Source: Sequoia sempervirens (taxonomy: Eukaryota; Streptophyta; Pinopsida; Cupressales; Cupressaceae). From it: a stretch of 64,000 bases of DNA. This document shows positions 43,823 to 54,460 of this stretch, one piece after another. Location: positions 1 to 64,000 of the forward strand of contig VDFB02262679.1 of NCBI GenBank assembly GCA_007258455.2, written 5' to 3'. The position numbers and the translations under genes were made by a program. Every line of letters starts with the position of its first letter. The first letter of the stretch is position 1. The notes beneath the pieces were generated by a model. The model ran no database searches. It had not been told where the DNA came from and saw only the letters and a list, made by a program, of their open reading frames with translations.

Positions 43823-45143
43823 GTGTTCATGAGGCATGAGGAAAGAAAAAGTGGCGAAGAACCAACTACTACAAAGAAAGCAAGTGAGGGTGAAATAAGC
43901 ATTGGTAGGGATGCTACGTTGAAAAAGAAAGAAGATGAAATATTGACAAAGAAGGCTAAGATAGTGCATATAAGAAATGAAAAGAATTTGAAGGTTCAAG
44001 ATAGGTTTGCAAACAAGATGAACAAAAGAAAGGGACTAAGTTTTCTCAAGAAAAGGCAAAGGAAGTTGAGAAACAAACAAATGATGTTAAGGTAGAAAAG
44101 GACAGGTCTGATACAGAGCTTGGTGAGAGGGAAAAACTTGGGACAAAGATCCTACAAAGAGGAAGAGATATGACTGCAAAGAGGTTTCCTAAGGAAAGTA
44201 AAGAGTGGCCTAGCAAGGTCATTATAAAAGAAGTATATTGTTCACTGAAGGGACAAGGAAGTGGAAAGTAATTGATGTCTAATAATGAAGAAGATGGATT
44301 ACAATAGGTTTCTATTAGTAAAATGGAAGAAAGATCAGTTGGTAAAGAAGTCTCAAAGAAAAAGGTAGAAGGTGAAAAGCTTGAGGTAAGTCAAAATAGA
44401 TTGATCAAGCAAGAGGAAATCATGATTGGGGTAGTGATGTGTCCCTTAAGGGTAGATGCAAGTGATAGGAAGGAAAATAATGCAAATACAGAGGATTGTA
44501 TGTTAGAGGATACAGAGGTAACTGAGGTAACAAGATTCATACAAAATCTAAAGGTGAAGGAACTTGAAGATGTAGAGAAGATAAAGGAAGAAGATGTATT
44601 TGAAGATGATAGAGAAGAGTTCATGGATGAGGAGAAAGTCAGGCTAGAAGAGAAGAATGTGAGTCAAAGAGAATGGTTACTGACAATGCATAAGTCTAAG
44701 ACAGAATGTGAGGAAGTTGTAGTCACCTTGCATGGTGAAGAAGAGGAAACAGAAAGGTTGAGTGAGGTCTCCATGTTGAAAGAGACTAGAGAGCAAGAGT
44801 TGTTAGTGATTGGCTAGGTGAAGGATATGTACAAAGAGTTGGAAAGGTCTCCAAATGGGATGGAGAAAAGAGGAGGTGATGTGTTTAGGATAGTGGACTG
44901 TCCTAAATTGATGAAACTTCTAATAAGGAAATTGTATACTATTATGACAGTGGAGTTTAGCATAAAGGATCTGAGAAAGGTTGTGAAGAGAAAAGTTAGG
45001 AGGCATAGAATGAAGGGAATTGTTTGTTATTCCTTTGTTTTGATAATTTTGATGATGGAAGTTAAGCCCAGAGTCAAGATGAAGAGTAAGGGTCTATATT
45101 GTTTAGAAGTAAGTGAATATGATGAGCAAGTTGAGAGTAGCTA
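43823..45143 (+). pseudogene. Lys/Glu-rich ORF of J, broken in three
   Basis: Open pieces 43823-44095, 44323-44817 and 44818-45144 are all dominated by charged residues. The middle piece has V-T-E-V-T-R-F-I-Q-N-L-K-V-K-E-L-E-D and E-E-D-V-F-E-D-D-R-E-E-F-M-D-E-E-K, predicting long helices or coiled coil. No RT, RNase H, integrase, chromodomain or zinc finger is visible. It occupies the place of pol. It may be a highly diverged gag-like or accessory protein, or sequence acquired by the element. I do not recognise it. Confidence 0.5.
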
Positions 45144-45353
45144 GTTAAGGTGTATGAAAATAGGTTTGAGCATGATGATGCAAGTTCAAAGAGACAATAC
45201 AAGATAAGGGTGGATGAGCATGGACAAAACTGAGCCCAAGGTCAAAATGAAGAAAGTGCAAGGGTAAGTAAGGAGCATCAAAGGTTGAAGATACATATTT
45301 GTTGTAGATGAAGACCTCCAAGGGACTTGGGAGAAATTTTAAGTCAAGGTGTA

Positions 45354-46998
45354 TGGTGCAGGAGTACCTAAAACACATGATTGCAAACATTCATCAAGTA
45401 TAGGTTATTATAGGAATTAGGGGGTAATTTGAGTCTTTTATGTTAATAAAGGTCTAATAAGACTACTTTCAATATATTTGGGGTTGTTATTACTAGTTTG
45501 ATTCAAAAGTTACCTTATGATGTATTAGTTTCATTCAAAAGTGCAAAATATGGAATTTGAAGGAGTTAAGTCAGTTTAGTGGTCAGTTTAGGCATTTCAT
45601 GAGTAGTTTTGATTGAAAAATGTTTAAATGGCCTCTTGAAGGCTTGAGGAAGGTTGGTTGGAGCACTCTGGAGGAGAAGATTAATAAAAAGTTCTATTTG
45701 TCTAGTTATTTTCTAAGTTTTTCTTTATTCCTAACCTTTGTATGGGTCCATACAGAAGGGATTGGCTTCTAAATGCTTTGAATTTGTGGTAACATGGTGC
45801 TAGATTCTTTTTAAATCCATTCTTGTAGGATTTCATTGAGTAAATAGTGTTTTAAGGTCTAATTTCCTTTGACTAGTCTATAATAGGGGTATTGAGGGTT
45901 GAGGGCAAATATGAGACAAGTAGGCCATTCCACCCTTTTGTAAATATTGTATCTAGGTGCAATGGGCCTTGTTAGTTTAGGAATATTTCTAGGAGGATTT
46001 TTTTGAGGTTGAGAAGCCATTTGAGTGAGATTTCCATGCTGCCCTATTACAAAACCATTGGTTTGTGCCTTTTTGTGTAAGGTTGGAAGTGAATTTATGT
46101 GAAGTTTAGTGGGGACAGGTTGTAACCTATTGGAAGTTGGTTAATCAAGTGTATTTTGAAGTGTTTAGAGGGTCTGAGAAGTTGGGAAAGGCTAGGAGTG
46201 AGAAGGAGGTTGAAACCCTATTAGGAAAGGTTGGAAAAGAGTGGAAAATGAGCTGATTTTCAAAGGAAGTGTGTGTCAAACATGAGGGCAGCATGATTTC
46301 ATGTTCTTTTTAGCATGTAAAGGAAAAATGAAGAGGGATTGAAGTGGTTTCAGGTTGGTGAGTGGTTAGGGCATGGGTAAATCAATAAGCCCTAGTCTAA
46401 GTTGTAAAAAGTGAGGGTTTAAGAGAAATGGGTCTTGGTGAACCTGTAGGGACCTATTGGTTGGATATTCTTGAGTTTTGGAGGTAGATATAAGACTTTT
46501 TTGAGGTTTGAGGAGTTGGGGACAAGTTTTAAGGTGAAGTCCTTTGGAAAAGGGGGCTAATTGAAGCCCATTTTAGCCTAAAAAGTCAATTTATGTCTTG
46601 ATGGTCTGAAGAACCTTATGGTGAATTTAAAATATGATTTGTTCCAGGTTAATGGATCCTTGGAAGTGGTAGTGGTTGGAGGATTTTTCAATGTGGTTGT
46701 GAGATAATTCCCTAAAACAGTATTTGGACACCTACCAGGTGTATGATAGCTTAAAGGGAGAATGTGCAAACATAAGTTCTTGAATTCTTGAAAGTGATTT
46801 AGTTTGGTTTGATTGAGTGATTTAATCTGTTTAGATGCCTCTTGGAGTCTTTGAAAAGGTTTGAAACAATAAGGGTGTATTGGAGCCATTGGGTGGTTAG
46901 ATCAATGAAGAGTCATTTCTAAGTTTTGAATGAACTTCTGAAGATCAAATTATGAAAAATGATACAAGTTTGTTGATAACATCCTTGTCTCTACATCA
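45354..46998 (+). repeat. 3' LTR of J
   Basis: 1645 bases, TGGTGCAGGAGTACC to CTACATCA, followed by the target duplication TAAAG. Confidence 0.9.
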
Positions 46999-47003
46999 TA
47001 AAG

Positions 47004-47443
47004 TTATCAAGAGGTATAACTTTGGTATGGTTGAGTGAGAACCCCATTATGTGGCACAACTTTCCCCATAGCCACCTATGTGTTTATGAGTGCATACCAA
47101 CTAGCGTATGTATTTCACCTCTTTGGTTTTCTCACCCAGTGAACTACCAAGAGTTCTATTGCCCTAGAGTGAGTATGCATCTTCTCCTTTGAACAAACAA
47201 CCTAGCTTTGATCCACAACTAGCTGGACAAATGATCAAAGCTTGATCCACCTTTTCATCTTCCTCCTCCTAGTTTTTGTCATTGCATGATTATGCATCTT
47301 GTTGGTTTGATTTAGGATCTTGGATCCTGGGGGCTTGATTTTCTTCTTGATCTTTGTCATTATTTTTCATCTGCATCTATACACTTGGATCTCTCTTGAA
47401 TGTCTACTTTAGTTTGACTTTGAAGCAAGTTCATCCTCTCACG
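47004..47443 (+). other. Internal 3' part of E after J
   Basis: Continuation of E internal DNA (TTATCAAGAGGTATAAC..). No coding frame is seen. It ends at the polypurine tract. Confidence 0.5.
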
Positions 47444-47463
47444 AAAGTGGGGGCTAAATTAAC
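47444..47463 (+). other. Polypurine tract region of E
   Basis: AAAGTGGGGGCTAAATTAAC precedes the 3' LTR start TGTAGAAAAAAGG. The G-rich core resembles that of B (AAAGTGGGGGAAAAA), suggesting related lineages. Confidence 0.65.
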
Positions 47464-49259
47464 TGTAGAAAAAAGGAAACTTGTTTGATTTAGGGAATAA
47501 TTTATGACAAATTAGACTTAATAAGGCCTTGATTTAGTGTTGTGAGGTGTTTTTCACACCCACACTAGGTCTTGGACCCTTGCAAATTGAATAAAATACA
47601 TTTAACAATGTCTTGTAAAGGTGTTGCAAAGGACTTTTATGTTTTTCTATACTTAATGAACCCATTTTCCCCTAATTCAACATTATAAAATGTGTTTAAT
47701 CACATTATCACATCAATCTAGAAGGTTTTTGAATTAAACTTAATTTTAATCTAGTGTTGTAATGTGTCCTACATATTCACATTAGATATTATGTCTTTCT
47801 AGGCTAATTGGACCTCATTTTAGTGTTGTAAAGTGTACTTAATCACACTTTCACATTTAATTTTGTGTCCCAAGCCCTAATTTACCTTAACATCATCATT
47901 AATAAGCCCTGATTACCCCATATTGTGCATCTTAAGGCAATATTTGATGAAAAACCTCACAAAATCACAATATAAATATTATTTCCTTATTTCTTATCAA
48001 TCTAGTGGGCAAATGGGCCCCACTAGGACTAATTTTCCACCTGTTGCAAATGAGTCCCTATTAGGTGGGACTAATTTTCCCAAGGTGGTGAATGAGTCCC
48101 ATTTGGGTGAAATTTGAGTTTTGAGCAGGAAAAACTAGAAATTAAGTTTAATATTCTTTCATGTCTGCATTAGGGATCCAATTTACAAGTGAATAAGGTG
48201 AATTTCCTATAAAATCAACCTTCTAAACCTTAATTCACATCCATTTCACTCATTTCATAACTCATTCATCATCCATCTTCTCTTTCAAATCAAACAATTT
48301 AGGGTTTCATCATTACAAGTCATTAAGATTACTTCCTAAGACATTCAAGGGAAGATTCTTCATTTTTTTCTATATAAATTCAAGATCAAACATCATTTAA
48401 AGGTATTTACTTCATTGTTTCATTCTTTATTACCTTCTTTCATCATTTTGGTTTAATTACCTAAAAGGGGTTTGACCAAGGCGAACCCCCATGCCCTAAC
48501 ATCCAACATTTATTTTTCTCTTCTTGTGTGTTTGTAGATTTAGACATCTTGGAGGCTTAAAAATAATTAAATATTGCATTTCAAAGTTTTTCAAGTCATT
48601 TCTTCATTGGACAAGTTGAAATACCCACAAAAAGTCACTTTCAAGTCTGAATCCGACAGTTTCAAAACTAGATACCTAGAGAAGCAGAAAGTGTAGACCG
48701 AAGGCTCTTTTTTCCACCTTTGAATATTAAGAAATTAAAAAGTGGACTCATTCACCATGGGTGGTGAATGAGTCCCACTTCTATCTTAATTTTTGGTTTT
48801 CTACATTTTTAGACACCCATTTGTTTGAAATGGGTTTCATAATAGTTTCACTAAACTAGGACTAATTTGCCCAGAATGGTGAATGAATCCCACCAGGCCT
48901 AAAAATAAGGATTATAAACATTATAGAAGCCATTTCTAGTCTCTATCCATATCTTAGATGCACACTTTCAGTCTTATCTATTTTTGTTGCAGTTTACTAT
49001 TCATTTCTAAGTGTTTTTGCATTACACAATGTGTTTTCAAACAAGTTACATTTCTTAGGTTTTGTATACTTAATCAATTGATTTCAACATATAGTTACAT
49101 TTATATCATTTCATTTAGTCTTAATTTCATCATACATATCTTAATTTGAGTGAACCACCTAGATTTTGGGTGTGGGATCTATCTCTTTTTATTAGGTGAA
49201 AGACCCTAATTGAGTAAAAGAGACATAGCATTCCACTCAACCTTAATTTCTATGGTTCA
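47464..49259 (+). repeat. 3' LTR of E, uninterrupted
   Basis: 1796 bases, TGTAGAAAAAAGG to CTATGGTTCA, with a TATA box at 48208-48215. It is the empty-site reference for the K insertion. It contains a strong palindrome at 48741-48780. Confidence 0.85.
48741..48780. repeat. Long palindrome in the E 3' LTR
   Basis: The arms AGTGGACTCATTCACC and GGTGAATGAGTCCCACTT flank the six bases ATGGGT; only one base is unpaired in the arms. The same site in the 5' LTR (37497-37538) has a decayed right arm. Further half-sites of the GGTGAATGAGTCCC type occur at about 48075-48100 and 48870-48895. Confidence 0.8.
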
Positions 49260-49264
49260 CATAC

Positions 49265-49559
49265 ATCCTTACCATGGAAAACCAAATCTAAAGTCAAAAT
49301 TTGACATCAACTAGTTGACTTCCTTCCACTTGGCATTTGTCCTTTGTGTTGGTAGAATAATATTTGTCAGGGACATGCACGCGTCGTGCAAACATCTGCA
49401 TGGCACACTTACGTCCCTACCAGATTCCTACCTCCAAAGTTGGTATAATTGTTATGCTTCCTATTGGGAATGATTTTTAAATTCCATCTTCAACCAACCG
49501 ACCTTGAAAATGGTAGATTATTCCCTCTTCTCCTTCAAATTCATCAATTCTTCATTCAA
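49265..49559 (+). repeat. B2 3' LTR, second segment
   Basis: Resumes the B LTR after E. It aligns with about 14325-14610 of B1 (AGAAAACCAAA, GTGGCGTGCTTACATCCCTA-like and GACCTTGAAAATGG-like text). It ends with TCAA, the target duplication of F. Confidence 0.75.
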
Positions 49560-50348
49560 GGGTATGTGTAGGATCATGATGCGCCAAAAAGTGGCAATAT
49601 GATGGGTATGTGGCTGATGACTATTTTTTTACCCAAAATTGATGAAATGAAAAAGGGTTTTTAAAGGATATTCTCAGCTTCCCACTGATAAAAATTATGT
49701 TTTACTTTGAATTTATTAAGTAATTATTATACATTTTCTATTCAAATTACGAATAAATTCCTGATTGATAGGATGATTGGAAAACATCTATAGCTTTCAA
49801 ACAGTATCACATTTTTTGAATCCAAAACATGTGTCACATTCTATGATTCACATACTATAGGATTAAAAAAAGAAAAATTGAATTTCATGAATTTTTGAGC
49901 AAGTTAAGGTGGTCAGACATACGAGTTTTTATATTTTTTAAAAAGTTGTAATAAAAAATCATAATTAATAATTTACTTGGCAAAAAATTACAAAAAAATA
50001 TGCATGACATCAGGGCATGAGTCCTCTACTTATATCTAAAATCTTACAAAAAATAATTATCATTTTATTGTGGTTAGGGTGGTCAAAAAGACACCTACTT
50101 CTTATTTTTCCTAAAATTTAAGTACCACCGCATTGAAATTTCAAATTTTCACCAAATAGATTTTTTTTAAAAACAAACCTAGTAGTTTAGAAACTACATT
50201 CAATTTTCTACAGATTCTATTCTTACATATTTTTGAAATAATATAGATAACTTATTCAATTTTTTACATCAAGTTGCCTAACTCTGATTTTTCTAAATTT
50301 TATGCCACTTAAGGGCCTATTTTTTCCATGATGATCCTGTACATACCC
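49560..50348. mobile_element. TIR element F (MITE-like, 789 bp)
   Basis: The terminal inverted repeats are GGGTATGTGTAGGATCATGATG (49560) and the complement of CATGATGATCCTGTACATACCC (ending 50348), about 19 of 22 matching. An AAGTGGCA word is also shared a little further inside both ends. The flanks are TCAA at 49556-49559 and TCAA at 50349-50352. B1 has the uninterrupted LTR text ATTCCAACTC at this point, so the insertion is clear. No transposase is present. A 4-bp duplication with GGG ends does not fit Tourist, Stowaway, hAT or CACTA rules; the superfamily is open. Confidence 0.8.
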
Positions 50349-50352
50349 TCAA

Positions 50353-51295
50353 CTCATCTCTTTTTGGAATTATCAAGCATTCTTAGCATTCCCTTCACTC
50401 TCAACAACACTTCAGCATTCCATTATAGCAACAAAAACACTCTATCAACTCCATAAAGCAAGTGTGAAGCAAGCCATTGCATCGTGGGCTTGAGGTTTTG
50501 TGAGACCTCCCTTCATCACAATCAAGGCTGTGGTGATTTTTCAAGCCTTATTTCTCCTCCATTGGCTAGTGAGCTATTGGTGGGGTGGTAAGGTGTCACT
50601 CCCATAATTTATGATTTTTTTGGGTAGCTCTTTATTTTTTTTGTAGTGTTATTTGCATTCCTTCCTTCTTTACTTCTTTATCACATATTTCTCTATCATT
50701 GCTATCTGGTTGTCCATGGAGGTGGAATCACCAAAACAGGGGTCTTACTGAGGTAGGTCCCTATATATCCCCAACAAATTTCCCCTGTTTCTTGTGTGTA
50801 GGTGGATGTACTTTTGGAGCTAGCTAGTGAATTATCACTCTGGGTGAGATTATCTTCGTTGTTTTAGCTCTCATCTATCTAGTTTGTCATATCCATTTGT
50901 ATTTCTCATACTTTATAATTTTGTTTTGCTCATTTAGGAGTCATTAGCTAGGATGTCATCTTGTTTTCTAGCATTTCATATTGTATTCTCTATCTTCTAA
51001 TCATACATACACCAACACACCTGAGAGACACAAACATGCCATGTTGTCATCCCAGAACTACGCTTTCGTCCTCAGGTAAAGAGCTACCTAAGGGACAGTA
51101 TTGAATTTGAAAACTTGCTCACCTAGCCTAAATTTGGATCATGGGTCTCTAGAGTGATTGAAGGGCATTATAGTCCTCATCATTCTTATCCCTTGTTTCA
51201 AAGCATCCCTTTACAATGAGGTAAGTTAGGGTAGCCTTCTGCTCTTGGCTCTCCCTAACTTGCGGTCTTGATGCAGCCGGTCCTCTTCTCTAACA
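50353..51295 (+). repeat. B2 3' LTR, third segment
   Basis: Aligns with about 14615-15540 of B1, for example CCATTATAGCAACAAAAACA (50420) with CCATTACAACAACATCAAAC (14728), GGGGTCTTACTGAGGTAGG (50737), and the LTR end CTTCTCTAACA at 51295. Confidence 0.8.
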
Positions 51296-51522
51296 CTAAC
51301 ATAAAAAACACCTATATAAAAGGGATATAATAATAAATTGAGATATATTATTGAAGATATTGGAATGCTTATGGAGATGAACATGGAGGAAAGAATATTG
51401 AAACAAGTTCAGAAGAGCTATGAAAAAATGAAAATGTTGAGGTAAGCCAATGCAGAGAAGACAATGAGAGATACTACTAAGAATAAGGTAATGGAAAGTA
51501 TAGAGGAGGGGGATTTTCTACT
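51296..51522 (+). other. Possible integrase C-terminal remnant, unresolved
   Basis: One frame gives M-E-E-R-I-L-K-Q-V-Q-K-S-Y-E-K-M-K, then A-N-A-E-K-T and E-E-G-D-F-L-L-M. This is vaguely like the region of gypsy integrases before the D-x-V-L-L strand. It is too short to assign. A purine run GAGGAGGGGGA lies at 51503-51513. Confidence 0.3.
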
Positions 51523-51920
51523 CATGAGTATTGTTGATGAATATTTTACTTGCAATAAACATGGTGAATAAATTATTCACAGACAAGACCCCAAAGAGCC
51601 TATCCTTCTTGAAAGATATGGAACAAAGACAATCTAAAAGGTGATTCTACTTTAACAAGAAAAAATTGGCTTTTAGTTCAATCCCAAGTCCCTGATAACC
51701 AGGTCATGATTGCACTAGGGTCACTCTTGGGTATGATGTGATATTTTTGTTAATCTCAAAGGGACCACAGTTGTTTAGAATTGAATATTTTAGGCAATGA
51801 ATTTTCAATTGGATCATAAAGACAAGTATCATGAAATCGAAAGATTTGCAATAATATTTCTTGAACATCACAAATTCTTTGTTATCACTTAAGTAGATTT
51901 AGCATTAAGCATTCAAAAAT
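51523..51920. repeat. Repeat H, left copy (uninterrupted)
   Basis: Homologous to 56733-56894 joined to 63780-64000. Shared text includes AAAGAGCCTATCCTTCTTGA, AAAGATATGGAACAAAGACA, GTTCAATCCCA and TCATGATTGCACTAGGGTCA. It starts TGTTGATGA (right copy TGTTGACGA), a possible LTR end. The right limit is unknown because the other copy leaves the window while still similar. It shows the target site of copia D before insertion. Confidence 0.75.
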
Positions 51921-52282
51921 TTCATAGAAAATGAAATATCTTCAAAAAAATCCCATCCATTCATTTAATTTTGAAGCATTTTCAAGAATTTAAACATCTA
52001 CTCTAAAAAAAAGCATAAAATACTAAAAATTAAAATTTTCTCTTGGTTATTCTCCATGCATGCCCCAAAGAATTAATTAAAATAGAGAAAACTACTTTAT
52101 GCTTCACCAGATTGCTTCACAACTACATATAAAATAGTGTGAGCTTTTAAAGAGAGGGTTTTTATTTCTATACACGGAGTAGGTTATGTATGCACCCTTA
52201 AATGGAATAGCATACAGTCTTGTTCGGTTGAACTAACAAAACCAGATACAAAAGATTCATGATATAGGTAGCTATCTAATTG

Positions 52283-52294
52283 GCTCTGATATTA
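52283..52294 (-). other. Degenerate primer binding site next to putative LTR I
   Basis: The plus strand reads GCTCTGATATTA, one or two changes from GCTCTGATACCA, the complement of the initiator tRNA-Met PBS. It is followed a few bases later by a possible LTR start (TGTCTATGTGC at 52300). A minus-strand TATA box (CTATAAAAGG) at 52434-52443 fits an LTR to its right. Confidence 0.5.
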
Positions 52295-52299
52295 ATCAA

Positions 52300-54460
52300 T
52301 GTCTATGTGCATACAAATTTTTATGTCGAAATGATTCAAAAAATAGGAAAAAAGAACAAAACTTGAAAAAAAATTATCCTCTTCTGACATCCAAAAATTT
52401 TGAACTTAAAATAAAAAAAGGGGTATCCTCTGGCCTTTTATAGAACACAAGGCTTAGATAGGATAAGAAAAATACATGAGAGGAAATCCAAGGGACCAAT
52501 CACATCAAGAAACATGGAATGTAGTGACTGATAGAGGAATTGCAATTGAAGTCAATGAAAGTCAACTCCAATTACACGTTGAAGCTCTTCAGGTGTTAAT
52601 CTTTAATTATCAAGGTTCTTTCTTTGAACCAAACAAATACACTCAACCAAAATATAGGAACTTCCCACAAAATCAGAGTGATTAGGTGGAAGTATTGTTC
52701 CTACACCTCAAGTTCAACCTTAGTTTGAACATTCTAGGAATGAGCTATTCTCAAAATAAGTACACTTCTCTGCTACATGCTTGAACTCCAACGTCTTGGG
52801 ATTCCAGTATTTGGCACACCTTTGCAATGAACTCTATTCCAACATGTGATTTTAAAGTACATCATTGAACCTAGAAACATCATCAGATTTGTTCACAAAT
52901 ACAATTTTCCTGACCATCCATACCCAAACTTTGCATTGCAATCTATATCTCCTGCAATCACAAATTCCACATATTAAATCAATTTTAATGAAAGAAAACA
53001 TTTATAACATCTCATGTAAATAAAGCCATTATTCAAATGTTAGTATGAAAATCTCATAAATAACATGTTTTCTAGCATATCATAAATCTTCACATATATA
53101 CTGGATTACCATAATCATTAGATAATCTCAAAACTTATAAAATTTCATTTCACATTACAACCCAGTACTCAGTATTCAACTTTACCCATGAACATTCCCA
53201 GACTTTGGTTTTATCGAAATTCCATTTTACCAGACTCCATCTTACCAGAGTATAAACATTGGACCAGAGCCTTCCATTCTAAACTTGCATTACCTTTCTC
53301 CTTTTCAAACGTTTCTTGTTCCCTGTACCTGGTACCTAAAACACTTACATTACAAAGTACTTTTATTAAAGATTTCTCTTTTCTTTTCACTTCCAGTGGT
53401 CTTTCAATTTTCTAGCTCTTGTCATAAGAGTTATTTTTTCACTTGGGTCCCAAAGTCTTTCAATCTTGGGGCATGTTCTAAGACCACACAACAAATTGCA
53501 ACCAGTAAAACCAAATTCAAATCAAATTTGACATTAAATCGCCAGTCATAAATTAAAATTTATACATATTTTAAAATAATAAATTTTACCTTTACCTAGA
53601 TTTTGGCATAAAAAAGTAAAACTCCTCTGAAAACATCCATGTGTGCTCTGATTAATTCTAGTTTTTGGAACTCAGCGAAAAGAATTAGTTCATTAACATT
53701 GAACTACATAATATAGTAATCCTACAAATTCAACTAGGGATAGAGCCTTGCTACTAGTCAAGCGTCCATAGCCCCGATAAGGTTATCTCCATAATTCCCC
53801 CAAACATAGCTCTCCTGCCAACTAGGCATCTATAGCCCCGGTAGAGTTATTTGGATAGCCTAAAGAGTTTTTTTTCAGATATAGCAATGATAGCTCATTT
53901 TTCTTTTTTAATATTTCAATGATAGCTCTTTTATCAACTTGCAAGCAATGAAGCCCCGCTCTTAGGTTGGTAATTACAGCGGTAGCGAAGGTTACTTTTT
54001 AATTTTTCATTCAATGCAAATCCCCTCATCAATTTAGTACTTCCCAAAAACTCATTTAATAATTTCCTATAAGTGTGTGTTTCCATCTAAATTTCACTAC
54101 TTTATGCCAAATCTTATCTAACCGTAACTCACTATAGGTTAGAAAATATGCATAAATTAAAGTTTAGCAACAAACAATTTAATCACCAAATTTAAATCTA
54201 AATTTAGAAACATTAGTTACCACCCTTCTAATTAAGTTTTATGGAAACTACTAAAAATTCTACTAACAATTCTGATTTGACAGCGCTGCACTTCATTAAT
54301 GGATCAGAAATGACATGATTACCTTGAAACACGATCACATTATTTTGCATTAAATTCACATGCCTTATTTCACACATTATTTATTTCAACTTACCTGGGT
54401 GATGATGTGTACTTCCTTGTCAGCTTCATTTTCCTTTTTGTTTTGCACACATAAGCACCT
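52300..54460 (-). repeat. Putative minus-strand LTR I (right end not defined)
   Basis: Supported only by the PBS-like site on its left and a minus-strand TATA box at 52434-52443. The region is AT-rich without long meaningful ORFs. It contains three loosely repeated units around AGCCCCG (53772, 53836 and 53952), each preceded by CTAGTCAAGCGTC-, CTAGGCATCTATA- or CTTGCAAGCAATG-like text. No second LTR copy was found, so the right end is a guess. Confidence 0.35.

Larger units (their letters stand above)
41634..46998 (+). mobile_element. LTR retrotransposon J (protease plus K/E-rich ORF, no RT)
   Basis: LTRs lie at 41634-43280 and 45354-46998 (1647 and 1645 bases), start TGGTGCAGGAG and end CATCA or AATCA. 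Flanks TAAAG at 41629-41633 and TAAAG at 46999-47003 are an exact target duplication. A primer binding site-like TGGTATCAAAGA lies at 43284, and a purine-rich tract (AAGGGACTTGGGAGAAA) at 45320-45336. The internal region is only 2.07 kb and encodes a retropepsin and a long Lys/Glu-rich frame. A sample of the LTR ends differs at roughly a tenth of positions by eye, so it is much older than K. Confidence 0.9.
32236..49259 (+). mobile_element. LTR retrotransposon E (with nested K and J)
   Basis: LTRs of about 1.8 kb lie at 32236-38014 (interrupted by K) and 47464-49259. Flanking pentamers are CATAC at 32231-32235 and CATAC at 49260-49264, an exact target duplication inside the B2 LTR. A polypurine tract (AAAGTGGGGGCTAAATTAAC) precedes the 3' LTR. 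The internal region holds an acidic ORF, a gypsy-type protease and a G-patch-like segment but no RT or integrase, so E is non-autonomous or internally deleted. J is inserted in the internal region. Without K and J the element is about 7.7 kb. Confidence 0.85.
29116..51295 (+). mobile_element. LTR retrotransposon B2 (5' part missing, 3' LTR split)
   Basis: Second copy of the B family. Its internal region is 29116-32172, its polypurine tract 32173-32188, and its 3' LTR is in three pieces (32189-32235, 49265-49559, 50353-51295), interrupted by E and F. Net LTR length is about 1285 bases, matching 1246 and 1263 in B1. Its 5' LTR is lost in the gap. The visible internal part has a protease-like fragment and a Pro/Ser-rich ORF but no RT. 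Confidence 0.8.
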
